A DNA stretch of 7,809 bases, taken from the NCBI GenBank assembly GCA_937936215.1, contig CALGWX010000309.1, forward strand, positions 1-7,809, in the 5' to 3' direction. The translations under genes and the position numbers were made by a program. Numbering within the stretch: position 1 is the first letter of the stretch; each line of letters begins with the position of its first letter. The DNA comes from an uncultured Burkholderiaceae bacterium (GTDB taxonomy: Bacteria; Pseudomonadota; Gammaproteobacteria; Burkholderiales; Burkholderiaceae_F). This document shows positions 6,887-7,809 of the stretch, in pieces. Below the pieces are notes generated by a model. It had not been told where the DNA came from. It saw only the letters and a program-made list of their open reading frames with translations, and made no database searches.

Positions 6887-7807
6887 TCAGTCCTCGTGAC
6901 CGTATCGACGCGCGATCCACATGAGTGTCTGCTCGAGCAGCAGGCCGACCGCACCGATGACGAAGATCGCGACGATGATGTGCTGGACGTTGAGGTTGTT
7001 CCATTCGTCCCACACCCAAAAGCCGATGCCGACGCCGCCGGTCAGCATCTCGGCGGCCACGATGACCAGCCAGGCCGTGCCGACCGATAGCCGTACCCCG
7101 GTCAGCATGTAAGGGAGCACCGCGGGCAGCAGGATGCGCGTGATCACCTTCCACTCGGAGAGGTTGAGCACGCGCGCCACGTTTAGGTAGTCCTGCGGCA
7201 CGCGTTGTACGCCGACCGCCGTGTTGATCACCATCGGCCAGATCGAGCAGATGAAGATCGTCCAGATCGCCGCCGGGTGGGCCGCCTTGAACACCAGCAG
7301 CCCGATCGGCAGCCATGCCAGCGGTGAGACCGGCTTGAGCAGGCTGATCAGCGGCGAGACCATGCGCGCGAAGAACTCGACGCGCCCGATCGCGAACCCG
7401 AGCGGGATGCCGATCGCCGCGGCAAGGCCGAAGCCCAGCCCGACGCGTTGCAGCGAAAACAGCACGTTCCAGCCGATGCCCTGGTCATTCGGCCCATTGC
7501 GGTAGAACGGGTCGGCGAACAATTTCACGGCGGCATCGAACGTCGCGCGCGGCGAGGGAAAGGACGTGCTGCCCGCGGTCAGCAAGGCCCAGATCCCGAT
7601 GAGCAGCGCGACGCCGAGCAGCGGCGGCAAAACGGCCATCCAAACGGCGCGCGCATCGAAGCGGCGAGACGCGCGCTGCGGCGCCGGCAACGCGGCGCCG
7701 GCAGCGACCACCCTGGCTCCCGGCGCGCCGGGTAAGGGCGTCGGCCGAGAGGGCGGCACGGCAGCCGCCACGGGAACAGGCTTGCGCGCCGGCGAGGCGT
7801 GAAACAC
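6887..7807 (-). CDS. nrtB: Nitrate ABC transporter, permease subunit
   Basis: This inner-membrane protein forms the nitrate import channel of a CysTW/NrtB-type ABC transporter. The reading is 306 residues from a GTG at 7807. Hydrophobic segments lie at about 55-78, 114-141, 163-176, 180-198, 226-252 and 274-296. The cytoplasmic coupling loop (about 205-240, DYLNVARVLNLSEWKVITRILLPAVLPYMLTG) and the following GTAWLVIVAAEMLTGG...GFWVWDEWNNL are strongly NrtB-like, which separates it from sulfonate and taurine permeases. The first 50 or so residues are rich in Pro and Ala and look non-conserved. Only two bases lie upstream of the GTG inside the window, so the true start could be upstream, outside it, or further in (for example near M57, though that would cut the first membrane segment). 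A periplasmic nitrate-binding protein gene is expected upstream. Confidence 0.93.
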   Translation of the reverse strand: MFHASPARKPVPVAAAVPPSRPTPLPGAPGARVVAAGAALPAPQRASRRFDARAVWMAVLPPLLGVALLIGIWALLTAGSTSFPSPRATFDAAVKLFADPFYRNGPNDQGIGWNVLFSLQRVGLGFGLAAAIGIPLGFAIGRVEFFARMVSPLISLLKPVSPLAWLPIGLLVFKAAHPAAIWTIFICSIWPMVINTAVGVQRVPQDYLNVARVLNLSEWKVITRILLPAVLPYMLTGVRLSVGTAWLVIVAAEMLTGGVGIGFWVWDEWNNLNVQHIIVAIFVIGAVGLLLEQTLMWIARRYGHED

Positions 7808-7809
7808 GG

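Noticed and set aside
6808..6954. Upstream in-frame extension of nrtD by 49 codons
   Set aside because: It overlaps the end of nrtB, lacks family similarity, and the ATG at 6807 has a good Shine-Dalgarno.
6007..7807. Taurine or alkanesulfonate (Tau/Ssu) transporter
   Set aside because: The permease coupling loop and following region are NrtB-like and the genes are linked to nitrate and nitrite reductases.

Overview
The window is one block of six genes, all on the minus strand, from an assimilatory nitrate/nitrite operon. The DNA is very GC-rich, with strong G/C preference at third codon positions. Together with the gene content (a NrtB/NrtD-type ABC transporter, a NirB/NirD nitrite reductase and a NasA-type nitrate reductase), this suggests a betaproteobacterium of the Burkholderiales, possibly near the Rubrivivax/Leptothrix or Comamonadaceae groups. 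The family call is an inference from recalled homologues; no ribosomal or other taxonomic marker is present.

Transcription runs from the right edge to the left edge. The nitrate permease nrtB (about 7807-6887, possibly open at the right edge) is followed by a 79-base gap with two GC-rich inverted repeats, then the ATP-binding subunit nrtD (6807-6007). Next is an unnamed gene for a protein built from three tandem GAF-like repeats (5997-5059), then nirB (5038-2564), nirD (2564-2184) and nasA (2180 to beyond the left edge). Apart from the 79-base gap, spacings are 20, 9 and 3 bases, plus one 1-base overlap, so the genes are probably co-transcribed and partly translationally coupled. No stretch over 300 bases lacks a gene, and I see no RNA gene, mobile element, CRISPR array or intrinsic terminator.

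Together the genes carry nitrate into the cytoplasm (NrtB/NrtD with a periplasmic binding protein that must lie outside the window), reduce it to nitrite (NasA, molybdenum cofactor and [4Fe-4S]), and reduce nitrite to ammonium with NAD(P)H (NirB/NirD, FAD, [2Fe-2S], [4Fe-4S], siroheme). None of the enzymes has an export signal, which fits cytoplasmic assimilation and not periplasmic or membrane respiration.

The part with no standard explanation is the triple-GAF protein between transporter and reductase. It has no output domain. The core of its first repeat resembles, from memory, the GAF-like nitrate-sensing region of plant NIN-like proteins, and GAF folds are known to bind nitrate in NreA of staphylococci. 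It is the best candidate in the window for an undescribed nitrate- or nitrite-responsive component.
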